Source: Ferroglobus sp. (GTDB lineage: Archaea > Halobacteriota > Archaeoglobi > Archaeoglobales > Archaeoglobaceae). From it: a stretch of DNA of 5,961 nt. Positions 1 to 5,212 of this stretch are shown piece after piece. The position numbers and the translations under genes were made by a program. The notes under the pieces were generated by a model, which was not told the origin of the DNA, did no database searches, and saw only the letters and a program-made list of their open reading frames with translations. Every line of letters starts with the position of its first letter. Position 1 is the stretch's first letter. The DNA is taken from the NCBI GenBank assembly GCA_015520115.1, contig WAQS01000099.1, forward strand, positions 1-5,961. The letters run 5' to 3'.

Positions 1-151
1 AAGTCGTAAGCGTCGAGGAGCTTTGCGGTAAGATTTTAGCTAAGGGTATGCAATTAAGGGAGAAGGTTAATTGCGATGTCTACTACAGAACTTCAAGGTG
101 GCGGAAGAAATTATAAACGAAGTGAAGATATTCTTTGAGAGGGAGCTGTAG
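1..151 (+). pseudogene. Decayed C-terminal gene fragment, family not recognised
   Basis: The window opens inside a reading frame (codons from base 3) that reads VVSVEELCGKILAKG and onward to a stop at 114-116. From about base 92 the protein-like reading moves to another frame, where an amphipathic helix (KVAEEIINEVKIFFEREL) runs to tandem TAG stops at 149-154. Joining the two frames near bases 88-95, which needs one missing base, gives a smooth helical, charged C-terminus of about 49 residues, so I read this as one gene with a frameshift. The beginning lies outside the window. I do not recognise the family. The break sits just after the left arm of a 13-bp inverted repeat. A sequencing error or two unrelated chance frames are the alternatives. 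Confidence 0.4.
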
Positions 152-158
152 TAGACAT
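76..158. repeat. Perfect 13-bp inverted repeat around a 57-bp segment
   Basis: ATGTCTACTACAG at 76-88 is the exact reverse complement of CTGTAGTAGACAT at 146-158. The next outer pair (75 and 159) could only form a G-U wobble, and the inner neighbours do not pair. The right arm carries the stop codons of the decayed frame. I see no matching short direct repeats outside the arms that would mark a target-site duplication. It may be a remnant of a tiny mobile element, a long-loop RNA hairpin, or a local rearrangement. Confidence 0.6.
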
Positions 159-165
159 TTCAGCT

Positions 166-172
166 GGAGGTG
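166..172 (+). promoter_or_regulatory. Strong ribosome binding site ahead of ATG 178
   Basis: GGAGGTG lies five bases before the ATG at 178, the same form and spacing used by the ccmD-like gene. It indicates that a translated gene once began at 178, although that frame now stops after 14 codons. Confidence 0.55.
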
Positions 173-177
173 GACGT

Positions 178-268
178 ATGGTCAAGGTTATTGAAAGTAG
201 ATGCCCAGAAGGTAAAGGATGAACTGAGAGATACACGGCTGACTTCTTTGCGGATACGTGTGCTATAA
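178..268 (+). pseudogene. Broken antitoxin-like leader in front of the PIN gene
   Basis: From ATG 178, behind a good ribosome binding site, the frame reads MVKVIE and soon hits TGA at 220-222. In the frame one base over, bases 197-247 read VDAQKVKDELRDTRLTS, a charged helix of the kind seen in small VapB antitoxins, and that frame ends with TAA at 266-268. The first frame then resumes as the PIN domain (FFADTCAIIEIL, from 244). One extra base near 191-197 and one lost base near 240-250 would explain the pattern. Whether the original was a separate antitoxin or an N-terminal part of the PIN protein cannot be decided from this sequence. Antitoxin identity rests mainly on position and character, not on a diagnostic motif. 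Confidence 0.4.
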
Positions 269-612
269 TTGAGATTTTGAGGGGAAATAGAAACTACGAG
301 CAGTATGCAGATTTAGAACTTGCTACGACTGAGTTTAACTTGCTTGAATTATCTTACGCCCTCGTAAGAGATTATGGGAAATTTAAGACTTTGGAACTGC
401 TTTCGGCTGTTAGAGATAGCTTCGAAGTTGTTAAAGTTGACGACAACGACTTCGTGAACGCTTCGGAGTTTAGATTACAGTCGAAAAAACAGGGAAAGAA
501 GCTATCGCTTATAGACTGTCTCGGCTACGTCGTTGCCAAGAGGATGAATATCAAGTTTTTAACTGGTGACGAGGAGTTTAAAAACTTGGAAAACGTTGAA
601 TTCGTGAAGTAG
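223..612 (+). pseudogene. VapC-like PIN domain ribonuclease, 5' end damaged
   Basis: This frame encodes a PIN domain of the VapC toxin type, a family of Mg2+-dependent ribonucleases held in check by a partner antitoxin. All four acidic positions expected of the fold are present: Asp in FADTCAIIEIL (codon 253-255), Glu in ATTEFNLLEL (331-333), Asp in LSLIDCLGY (514-516) and Asp in FLTGDEEF (568-570). The only start codon in the open frame is TTG at 277, and using it would remove the first catalytic Asp and the first strand of the fold. Between the stop at 220-222 and 277 there is no ATG, GTG or TTG. The body of the domain is intact, so decay looks recent and confined to the 5' end. A base error in the sequence could make an intact gene look broken. 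The PIN family assignment is strong; toxin activity today is doubtful. Confidence 0.75.
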
Positions 613-614
613 TG

Positions 615-707
615 ATGACTTTTGGCTTTACAGGAACACCCGTTTTCAAGGTTGTTAAAGAAAGAGATGTGAAAGCAGATAGTCAATTTCCTGATATACT
701 CATGTGA
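615..707 (+). pseudogene. Possible HsdR helicase-motif scrap (30 codons)
   Basis: Two bases after the PIN stop, ATG 615 opens a 30-codon frame beginning MTFGFTGTPVFKVVKE. The string FGFTGTP followed by a hydrophobic residue and Phe closely resembles the helicase motif III region of type I restriction HsdR subunits (usually G-F-T-G-T-P-I/L-F). Nothing else of HsdR is visible on either side, and the frame stops just before the ccmC promoter. If real it is a relic. With so few residues chance resemblance is quite possible. Confidence 0.25.
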
Positions 708-725
708 AGAAAAACGTTTATATTT
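706..725 (+). promoter_or_regulatory. Archaeal promoter of ccmC (TATA box 717-725)
   Basis: An A-rich element (GAAAAAC, 709-715) of the TFB-recognition type precedes TTTATATTT at 717-725. The centre of the TATA box is about 26 bases before the ATG at 747, so transcription should start at or next to that codon, giving a leaderless messenger. No ribosome binding site is seen there. Confidence 0.65.
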
Positions 726-746
726 CAACCTCTTAATTTGAAAGCA

Positions 747-1385
747 ATGAGGAGTGAAGTCGGCATTTTACTCGTTTTAGCGTCATTAATTCTCTTCGCG
801 ATCGGATCATACATAGGACTCGTTATTCTCCCCCCATCTCCTGAAAAAATTCTCGAAAACAACTACAGAATAATTTTCTTCCACCTACCCGCGGCGATCA
901 ACTCATTTTTAGCATTCACAGTTACACTGATTTCAGGAATTCTCTACTTGAAAACGAGGGATTCCAAATTCGATGTTCTCGCTTCATCCTCCGCTTTGGT
1001 CGGCTTCGTTTACATAACAGCCGCTTTGATAAGCGGAAGCATATGGGCGAACAGAGCTTGGGGGACTTACTGGAACTGGGATCCAAGAGAGACGACAGTT
1101 CTGATTCTCTGGTTCGTCTATGCAGCTTACTTTGCTCTCCGCTCTTCCATAGATAACCCAGAGGATAAAGCAAGGATTTCGTCAATCTACGCAATTTTTG
1201 CATACGTTACCGTTCCGCTAAGCTATCTTTCCACAAGGCTGTGGTTTTCCCTGCATCCGACAACAGCGGAAATTCACATAAAGATTGCAGTTCCCCTCAT
1301 GCTCAACTTCGCCGCTTTCACTCTCCTCTACATCGCTTTGACTTACCTAAACTATAAAGCCGAAAAAATTATGGAGGTGGTATGA
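747..1385 (+). CDS. ccmC: Cytochrome c maturation heme-handling membrane protein CcmC
   Basis: CcmC belongs to the heme-handling protein family with a tryptophan-rich WWD domain. In system I cytochrome c maturation it acts at the membrane, where it places heme on the chaperone CcmE. The WWD motif is clear (WGTYWNWDPRET, residues 105-115 from this start), and His46 in FFHLP and His170 in SLHPT match the two flanking histidines that serve as heme ligands in the family. Hydrophobic segments fit the usual six-helix topology, and the length of 212 residues is near the family norm. An upstream TTG at 738 is in frame, but the TATA box spacing points to ATG 747 and a leaderless message. A ccmD-like gene overlaps the stop. 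No other ccm genes lie in the window, so ccmE and ccmF homologues must be elsewhere. CcmC rather than CcmF is supported by the short length. Confidence 0.9.
   Translation: MRSEVGILLVLASLILFAIGSYIGLVILPPSPEKILENNYRIIFFHLPAAINSFLAFTVTLISGILYLKTRDSKFDVLASSSALVGFVYITAALISGSIWANRAWGTYWNWDPRETTVLILWFVYAAYFALRSSIDNPEDKARISSIYAIFAYVTVPLSYLSTRLWFSLHPTTAEIHIKIAVPLMLNFAAFTLLYIALTYLNYKAEKIMEVV
1373..1379 (+). promoter_or_regulatory. Ribosome binding site for the ccmD-like gene
   Basis: GGAGGTG inside the last codons of ccmC lies two bases before ATG 1382 and five bases before ATG 1385. The usual spacing favours the second ATG as the true start, although the first overlaps the ccmC stop as ATGA. Confidence 0.6.
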
Positions 1386-1498
1386 TGGACGACTTCACAG
1401 CTGTGTTCGCAGCCTCGATGGCAGTAATGCTTTTAATTTTCGCCTTAGCAGTTTACAGTTTCATAAAACTCAAGAGAATAGAAAAGATGTTAAAATAG
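1382..1498 (+). CDS. Small CcmD-like single-helix membrane protein (38 aa)
   Basis: A 38-codon gene (37 if ATG 1385 is used) overlaps the ccmC stop codon in an ATGA arrangement and has its own ribosome binding site. The protein has a short acidic start (MMDDF), one hydrophobic helix of about 20 residues (TAVFAASMAVMLLIFALAVY), then a basic tail (FIKLKRIEKMLK). That build, and the position directly after ccmC, match CcmD, the small membrane protein that helps release heme-loaded CcmE from CcmABC in bacteria. CcmD sequences are too short and variable for a motif-based call, so the name rests on context and topology. It is easily missed because of its size. Its stop codon touches the stop codon of the opposing hydrolase gene with no base between. 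Confidence 0.75.
   Translation: MMDDFTAVFAASMAVMLLIFALAVYSFIKLKRIEKMLK
1469..1498 (-). terminator. Possible pyrimidine-rich terminator for the leftward operon
   Basis: Just past the stop of the hydrolase gene, the leftward strand reads CTATTTTAACATCTTTTCTA, then more pyrimidines. T-rich stretches without a hairpin are the common form of archaeal intrinsic terminator. The runs are only four Ts long, so this is a weak candidate, and it lies wholly inside the opposing ccmD-like gene. Confidence 0.25.
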
Positions 1499-2188
1499 TC
1501 AGATTTCGTAGAATTCGCCGGGCTTCAATATCACAACTTTAACGTCAAGTCCTTTCTCCTCAACAGCTTTCTTGAACTCCTCCGGATTTTTCTCAATGAC
1601 GGGGAAAGTGTTGTAGTGCATAGGAATCGCAACCTTCGGTTTTACGAGTTCAACAGCCTTTGCGGCAGCTTCAACTCCCATGGTGTACCAGTCTCCGATC
1701 GGCACGAGCATAACATCCGGATTGTAAAGTTCACCTATCAGCTGCATATCCAAGAACACATCCGTGTCTCCGCAGTGGTATATCCTAACTCCGTCCACTT
1801 CTATCACAAAACCAGCCGGATCTCCGGCTGAAATAATTGTATCGTCCTCCTCAACGTCGGCAGAGTGAACAGCCTTAACCATCGTGACTTTTACTCCGTT
1901 CACTTTAGCTGTCCCACCTATATTCATTCCCACCGCTTCCACACCTTTCTTTGCCAAAACCCTCGAAAGCTCGTGGATGCAAACCACTGGCACATCGTTG
2001 TTTTTCGCAATTTCGACAGCATCACCAAGATGATCTCCGTGTCCGTGAGTTACAGCAACCAAATCCACCTTCACGTCCTCCACCTTAACCGGCGAAAGGG
2101 GATTTCCCGTTATGAAGGGGTCGACTATCACCTTCTTACTCCCCTCGATAAGAAACGCTGCATGCCCGAGCCACCACACCTTTACCAC
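1499..2188 (-). CDS. UPF0173-type metal-dependent hydrolase (metallo-beta-lactamase fold)
   Basis: This 229-residue protein is a compact metallo-beta-lactamase-fold hydrolase. The start MVKVWWLGHAAFLIEG and the length fit the UPF0173 family, whose physiological substrate is not established. The metal-binding set is complete: T-H48-G-H50-G-D52-H53, His108 in AVHSAD, Asp141 in YHCGDTD and His191 in IPMHYN, enough for a two-metal site. No signal peptide is seen, so it should be cytoplasmic. The GTG start follows an in-frame TAA directly, so no longer protein is possible, and a GGGGGTGGTG tract (2192-2201) lies three bases before it as ribosome binding site. It follows cofD by 64 bases and may be transcribed with it or from its own promoter. 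The fold is certain; the reaction is not known. Confidence 0.9.
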   Translation of the reverse strand: MVKVWWLGHAAFLIEGSKKVIVDPFITGNPLSPVKVEDVKVDLVAVTHGHGDHLGDAVEIAKNNDVPVVCIHELSRVLAKKGVEAVGMNIGGTAKVNGVKVTMVKAVHSADVEEDDTIISAGDPAGFVIEVDGVRIYHCGDTDVFLDMQLIGELYNPDVMLVPIGDWYTMGVEAAAKAVELVKPKVAIPMHYNTFPVIEKNPEEFKKAVEEKGLDVKVVILKPGEFYEI

Positions 2189-2235
2189 TTACACCACCCC
2201 CAAAGGAGATGTTCCCTTCTGCTTAAAGTAGTTGC

Positions 2236-2250
2236 CGAATTAATTAAAGC
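2236..2250 (-). promoter_or_regulatory. Possible promoter of the hydrolase gene
   Basis: On the leftward strand the 64-base gap after cofD holds GCTTTAATTAATTCG, the most AT-rich stretch near the gene. Read as a TATA element it would give a start of transcription near 2218 and a leader of about 30 bases carrying the ribosome binding site. The match to a TATA box is loose. Confidence 0.35.
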
Positions 2251-2252
2251 TA

Positions 2253-3170
2253 TCAAAACTTACGCTGCAGCTTCTCAACAACTTCGATCAAAAACTTCGA
2301 AAGCTTTACCGCATCTTCCTTACTTTTCATAATCGTGTTTGTGGAGAAGACTTTGCAATCCACCCTGTCTTTCACCCACTCATCTCCAAGCTGAACGACT
2401 AAAGCGTCAAGAAAATCCTTATAAACTTCGTAAACTCCAGCCGGAGAAACTTCGTATCCTTTTGCTTTCATAAACTTGGCAGCAGGACCGCTTACCGGAG
2501 AATTCCCTATTATCGGAGAAACCGCGACGACGATTTTTTCTTCCAGAACTTCCCTTACCCCTCTAACCATTAAAATTGGGAAGATGCTCGTTATAGGGTT
2601 GCTCGGTCCGATTATCACAGCTTTACTTTTTTCAAGCTCTTTCAAAACCTCCTCCGTCGCTTTAGCCTTTTCGATTCCTTTAAAATAGATGTCGTAAACT
2701 TCAGGCTCCCCTCTATGCTTTATCCAAAACTCCTGAAAGTGCAAGTCTCCAACGTCACAAACTATCCTCGTCTCTACCTCCTCCTCACACATCGGCAGAA
2801 CTTTACTCTTCACTCCATAAGCATCTGCAAGCTTTAAAGTTGCTTCAGTCAAAGAATACCCTCTTCTAAGCAGCTCGCTTCTGAAAATGTGCGTAGCTCT
2901 ATCGACATCCCCTATCATCAGCATCTCATCAAATCCAAGCTTTTTCAGAAAGTTGTGGGTAACAAAGGAATCATTTTTTACCCCCCACCACTTTTCCTCG
3001 TCTATCACCCCAGCAAGAGCGTAAATAACGGAGTCTATATCCGGACAAACTTTATTTCCAGATATCCAAATATCTTCGGCTGTATTGACTACGACCGAAA
3101 AATCCGCTACCTCCTTAAGTCCGGTAAGCATCTTCGGCGTTCCAGTTCCCCCCGAAAGCACCGCCAGCAT
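2253..3170 (-). CDS. cofD: 2-phospho-L-lactate transferase CofD (coenzyme F420 synthesis)
   Basis: CofD joins the phospholactyl group of lactyl-diphospho-guanosine (or the enolpyruvyl equivalent) to the deazaflavin Fo, giving F420-0 in the cytoplasm. F420 is the hydride carrier used by methanogens and Archaeoglobales. The sequence shows the family's N-terminal GGTGTPKML (residues 7-15), [12 protein letters not shown] (27-38), [13 protein letters not shown] (42-54), [13 protein letters not shown] (188-200) and [17 protein letters not shown] (218-234), which form the nucleotide and Fo binding sites. The length of 305 residues is typical. The ATG start lies one base after the stop of the AbrB-PhoU gene (TGA-G-ATG), so translation is probably coupled and the two share a transcript. 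No other F420 genes are in the window. No defect is seen. Confidence 0.95.
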   Translation of the reverse strand: MLAVLSGGTGTPKMLTGLKEVADFSVVVNTAEDIWISGNKVCPDIDSVIYALAGVIDEEKWWGVKNDSFVTHNFLKKLGFDEMLMIGDVDRATHIFRSELLRRGYSLTEATLKLADAYGVKSKVLPMCEEEVETRIVCDVGDLHFQEFWIKHRGEPEVYDIYFKGIEKAKATEEVLKELEKSKAVIIGPSNPITSIFPILMVRGVREVLEEKIVVAVSPIIGNSPVSGPAAKFMKAKGYEVSPAGVYEVYKDFLDALVVQLGDEWVKDRVDCKVFSTNTIMKSKEDAVKLSKFLIEVVEKLQRKF

Positions 3171-3171
3171 C

Positions 3172-4116
3172 TCACTCCACCGAAAGGTTCAGGACTATTT
3201 CAGCCACATCCTCCGAGTACCCGACTATCCTTGAAAGGGCATCCGAAATCGTTTTTTTGAGTAAAGCCTCCTTAGCGTCACTCACTTCAAACACTCTAAG
3301 CTTTGCTTTTAAATCTCTCGTTAGCTCGAACAGCTCTTCAGCGAGGTTTTCGTCTCTCTTGAAGAATGAATTCATAGCAATTCTGAAAGACCTCCTCACC
3401 TCCTCAGAGATTTGGTAGAACTCGCACCCCCTCCTCTGCCTCAGCATTTCCTCAGCCATTGTCGTTAGGTGGTCCGCAACTCTTTCAACATTCTTAACGA
3501 CAATTCTGTAACCCAAGATTTCCCTCGGCTTCAGATTTATCATCGAGGCAACATCCTGATAGCTGAGTGCCATTTTAAGCTGTCTGAGAATGAGGAAGTA
3601 CAATCTGTCAACCTCCTTTTCTCTATCCAGAATACTGACGCAGAGATTCTCATCGAATTCCTCCATGCACTTGGATAGATCTTCGTGCATGCTCTGAGTA
3701 ACGGAGAACATTTTGTCGAGCAGCTCTTCCGGCTTAAACCTCCTTTCGCTGTGGAATATAACTATCTTGAGTTCGTTAACGTAATCCTCTATAACTTCTG
3801 CTCCTATCAGCATCTCCACAGCCTCGTATACAGCCTTTCTGATCTCAGGTGGCACTTTCACCCTTATGCTCGTGTATCCAGCAAGGTAATAAGAAATCAC
3901 CTTCCTTATGAGGGTATCAGCTTTTTTAACTCCAGAAATCACCCCCTCTTTTTCCGAAACTTTCGAAAGGGAGGGAAAGATCCTTATCGAGTTCTTACCG
4001 ACTTCGATGTAAACGATGTCTCCAGCCTTAACGTTGTTTTCCTCAAGCCATTTTTTAGGTAAGGTCACGATGTAGCTACTCCCACTCACGAACACCTTCC
4101 TCGGCTGCACGTCCAT
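3172..4116 (-). CDS. AbrB-PhoU fusion phosphate regulator
   Basis: The N-terminus (residues 6-39: [20 protein letters not shown] and on to [10 protein letters not shown]) is a SpoVT/AbrB DNA-binding fold. The rest, about residues 60-314, is helical PhoU. PhoU signatures are visible at 168-180 ([13 protein letters not shown]), 209-223 ([15 protein letters not shown]) and 295-307 ([13 protein letters not shown]), where acidic residues bind metal in characterised PhoU proteins. PhoU proteins report the state of the Pst transporter; the AbrB part suggests this one also binds DNA directly. It lies divergent from pstS, as expected for its regulator. I chose ATG 4116 over the in-frame ATG 4137: the TATA box at 4138-4148 sits about 26 bases before 4116, implying a leaderless message, and the extra MLLLRVF would precede the conserved domain without purpose. 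cofD follows after one base. Confidence 0.9.
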   Translation of the reverse strand: MDVQPRKVFVSGSSYIVTLPKKWLEENNVKAGDIVYIEVGKNSIRIFPSLSKVSEKEGVISGVKKADTLIRKVISYYLAGYTSIRVKVPPEIRKAVYEAVEMLIGAEVIEDYVNELKIVIFHSERRFKPEELLDKMFSVTQSMHEDLSKCMEEFDENLCVSILDREKEVDRLYFLILRQLKMALSYQDVASMINLKPREILGYRIVVKNVERVADHLTTMAEEMLRQRRGCEFYQISEEVRRSFRIAMNSFFKRDENLAEELFELTRDLKAKLRVFEVSDAKEALLKKTISDALSRIVGYSEDVAEIVLNLSVE

Positions 4117-4137
4117 GAATACCCTCAGTAACAACAT

Positions 4138-4152
4138 ATATTTCTATATTTC
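4138..4152 (-). promoter_or_regulatory. Leftward promoter of the AbrB-PhoU gene
   Basis: Read leftward, the sequence is GGAAATATAGAAATAT, with an AT-rich TATA element at 4138-4148 preceded by GGAAA as a TFB-recognition element. Its centre is about 26 bases from ATG 4116, so transcription likely begins at or within a few bases of that codon. Confidence 0.6.
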
Positions 4153-4161
4153 CATGCTGAT

Positions 4162-4184
4162 TGATATAGACAGCTGATATTGAC
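4162..4184. promoter_or_regulatory. Tandem 10-bp repeat, candidate operator between divergent promoters
   Basis: TGATATAGAC (4162-4171) and TGATATTGAC (4175-4184) match at nine of ten positions and start 13 bases apart. A GCTGAT copy also precedes each region (4156-4161 and 4173-4178). ATATAG at 4164-4169 and CTATAT at 4184-4189 form an inverted pair across the same stretch. The elements lie between the two TATA boxes, where one bound protein could control both the AbrB-PhoU gene and the pst operon. That the AbrB-PhoU protein is the binder is inference. Confidence 0.45.
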
Positions 4185-4189
4185 TATAT

Positions 4190-4204
4190 GAAAAACATAT
4201 AAAC
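4190..4204 (+). promoter_or_regulatory. Rightward promoter of the pst operon
   Basis: GAAAAAC (4190-4196) is followed by ATATAAAC (4197-4204), a good TFB-element plus TATA box. Its centre is about 25 bases before ATG 4225, again fitting a leaderless message, and no ribosome binding site is seen before the start. Confidence 0.7.
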
Positions 4205-4224
4205 AACTCCACAGATTTCAGAAC

Positions 4225-5172
4225 ATGAAAAAACTCCTGCTGGTTTTCATTTTAACAGGAGTTCTGCTGGTAGGTTGCGCTCAAGAAAAGGAGGAAGGAA
4301 TCTCTGGGGAAGTTAAAGTGGCTGGAAGCAGCACGGTATACCCGATTACCATGGCTATGGCTGAAGAGTTCAACAAGCTGTACCCGAATATAGTTGTTTC
4401 CGTTCAGTCCACCGGAACGGGGGGTGGATTTAAAAACTTCTTCATTCCGGGCTACGTGGATATAAACGATGCGAGCAGGAAAATTAAGCCCGAAGAGCTT
4501 GAAGCCGCTAAGAAAAACGGAATAGAGCCAATAGAATTCCTAATAGCCTACGATGCCTTAACTGTGATAGTAAACCCAGAAAACGACTGGGTAGATTGCC
4601 TGAGCTTTGAAGAGCTGAGAAAGATTTGGGGTCCGGAAGCAACGGGGAAGATCACGAAGTGGAGCGATGTAAATCCCGAATGGCCGAATGAGGATCTACA
4701 GCTCTACGGACCAACTTCAGCCTCTGGAACCTTCGACTTCTTTACCGAAGTCGTGATAGGAAAAGAAGATGCACACAGAAAGGATTACCACGGAACAGAG
4801 GAAGATAACACGATAATTCAGGCTGTTGCGAGAGACAAGTATGCGATGGGATATTTAGGCTTAGCTTACTACTTGGAAAACAAAGACAAGGTAAAGGCTG
4901 TGAAAATAAAGAATCCAGAAACCGGAGCTTGCGTTGAGCCGAGCATAGAGAATGCAAGAAGCGGAGAGTATCCTTTAACAAGACCTCTGTACATCTACGT
5001 CAACAAAGAAAGTCTGAAAAAGCCCGCTGTGAGAGAATTCGTTAAATTCTACCTCGAAAACCTTGACAGCGGAATAATAGAGGAGATCGGCTACGTCCCC
5101 GTAGACGAAAAAATAAAGGAGGAGAACCTGAGAAAATTTGAGGAGGCTTTAAAAGAGCTTGGAATTGAGTAG
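4225..5172 (+). CDS. pstS: Phosphate ABC transporter substrate-binding lipoprotein PstS
   Basis: PstS captures inorganic phosphate outside the membrane and passes it to PstCAB. The protein begins with a lipoprotein signal: two lysines, a hydrophobic stretch, then the lipobox LVGC with Cys18 as the anchor, followed by a charged linker. Phosphate-contact regions typical of the family follow: AGSSTVYP (33-40), STGTGGG (62-68), DINDASRKI (79-87) and SASGTFDFF (165-173). Cys125 and Cys236 are the only other cysteines and could form a disulfide outside the cell. The length of 315 residues is usual. It is first in its operon, 40 bases ahead of pstC, with a perfect hairpin in the gap. Regulation by phosphate through the divergent AbrB-PhoU protein is likely from context. 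Confidence 0.95.
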   Translation: MKKLLLVFILTGVLLVGCAQEKEEGISGEVKVAGSSTVYPITMAMAEEFNKLYPNIVVSVQSTGTGGGFKNFFIPGYVDINDASRKIKPEELEAAKKNGIEPIEFLIAYDALTVIVNPENDWVDCLSFEELRKIWGPEATGKITKWSDVNPEWPNEDLQLYGPTSASGTFDFFTEVVIGKEDAHRKDYHGTEEDNTIIQAVARDKYAMGYLGLAYYLENKDKVKAVKIKNPETGACVEPSIENARSGEYPLTRPLYIYVNKESLKKPAVREFVKFYLENLDSGIIEEIGYVPVDEKIKEENLRKFEEALKELGIE

Positions 5173-5180
5173 ATTTCACA

Positions 5181-5202
5181 CACTTTTTATTTAGAAAAAG
5201 TG
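5181..5202 (+). terminator. Perfect hairpin between pstS and pstC
   Basis: CACTTTTT (5181-5188) and AAAAAGTG (5195-5202) are exact reverse complements around a six-base loop, nine bases after the pstS stop. The stem is mostly A-U, so it is weak, but its left arm carries a run of five T. It may act as a partial terminator or a 3'-end stabiliser that keeps pstS message above pstC message. Its right arm also covers part of the likely pstC ribosome binding region (GTGA at 5200-5203). Confidence 0.45.
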
Positions 5203-5212
5203 ACGATCGCTT

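Noticed and set aside
525..728. Leftward open frame of 67 codons over the PIN gene end and the gap
   Set aside because: It is antisense to the PIN domain, rich in Cys, Phe and Ser with no domain-like pattern, and has no ribosome binding site context I can support.
1865..2332. Rightward 155-codon open frame opposite the hydrolase gene and the cofD end
   Set aside because: It is the mirror of two well-supported genes, rich in His and Arg in the manner of a shadow frame, and resembles no family.
4734..4753. Inverted repeat CGACTTC / GAAGTCG with six-base loop inside pstS
   Set aside because: It falls in conserved coding sequence (TFDFFTEV) and is explained by codon choice for Phe, Thr, Glu and Val; no reason to call it a regulatory hairpin.
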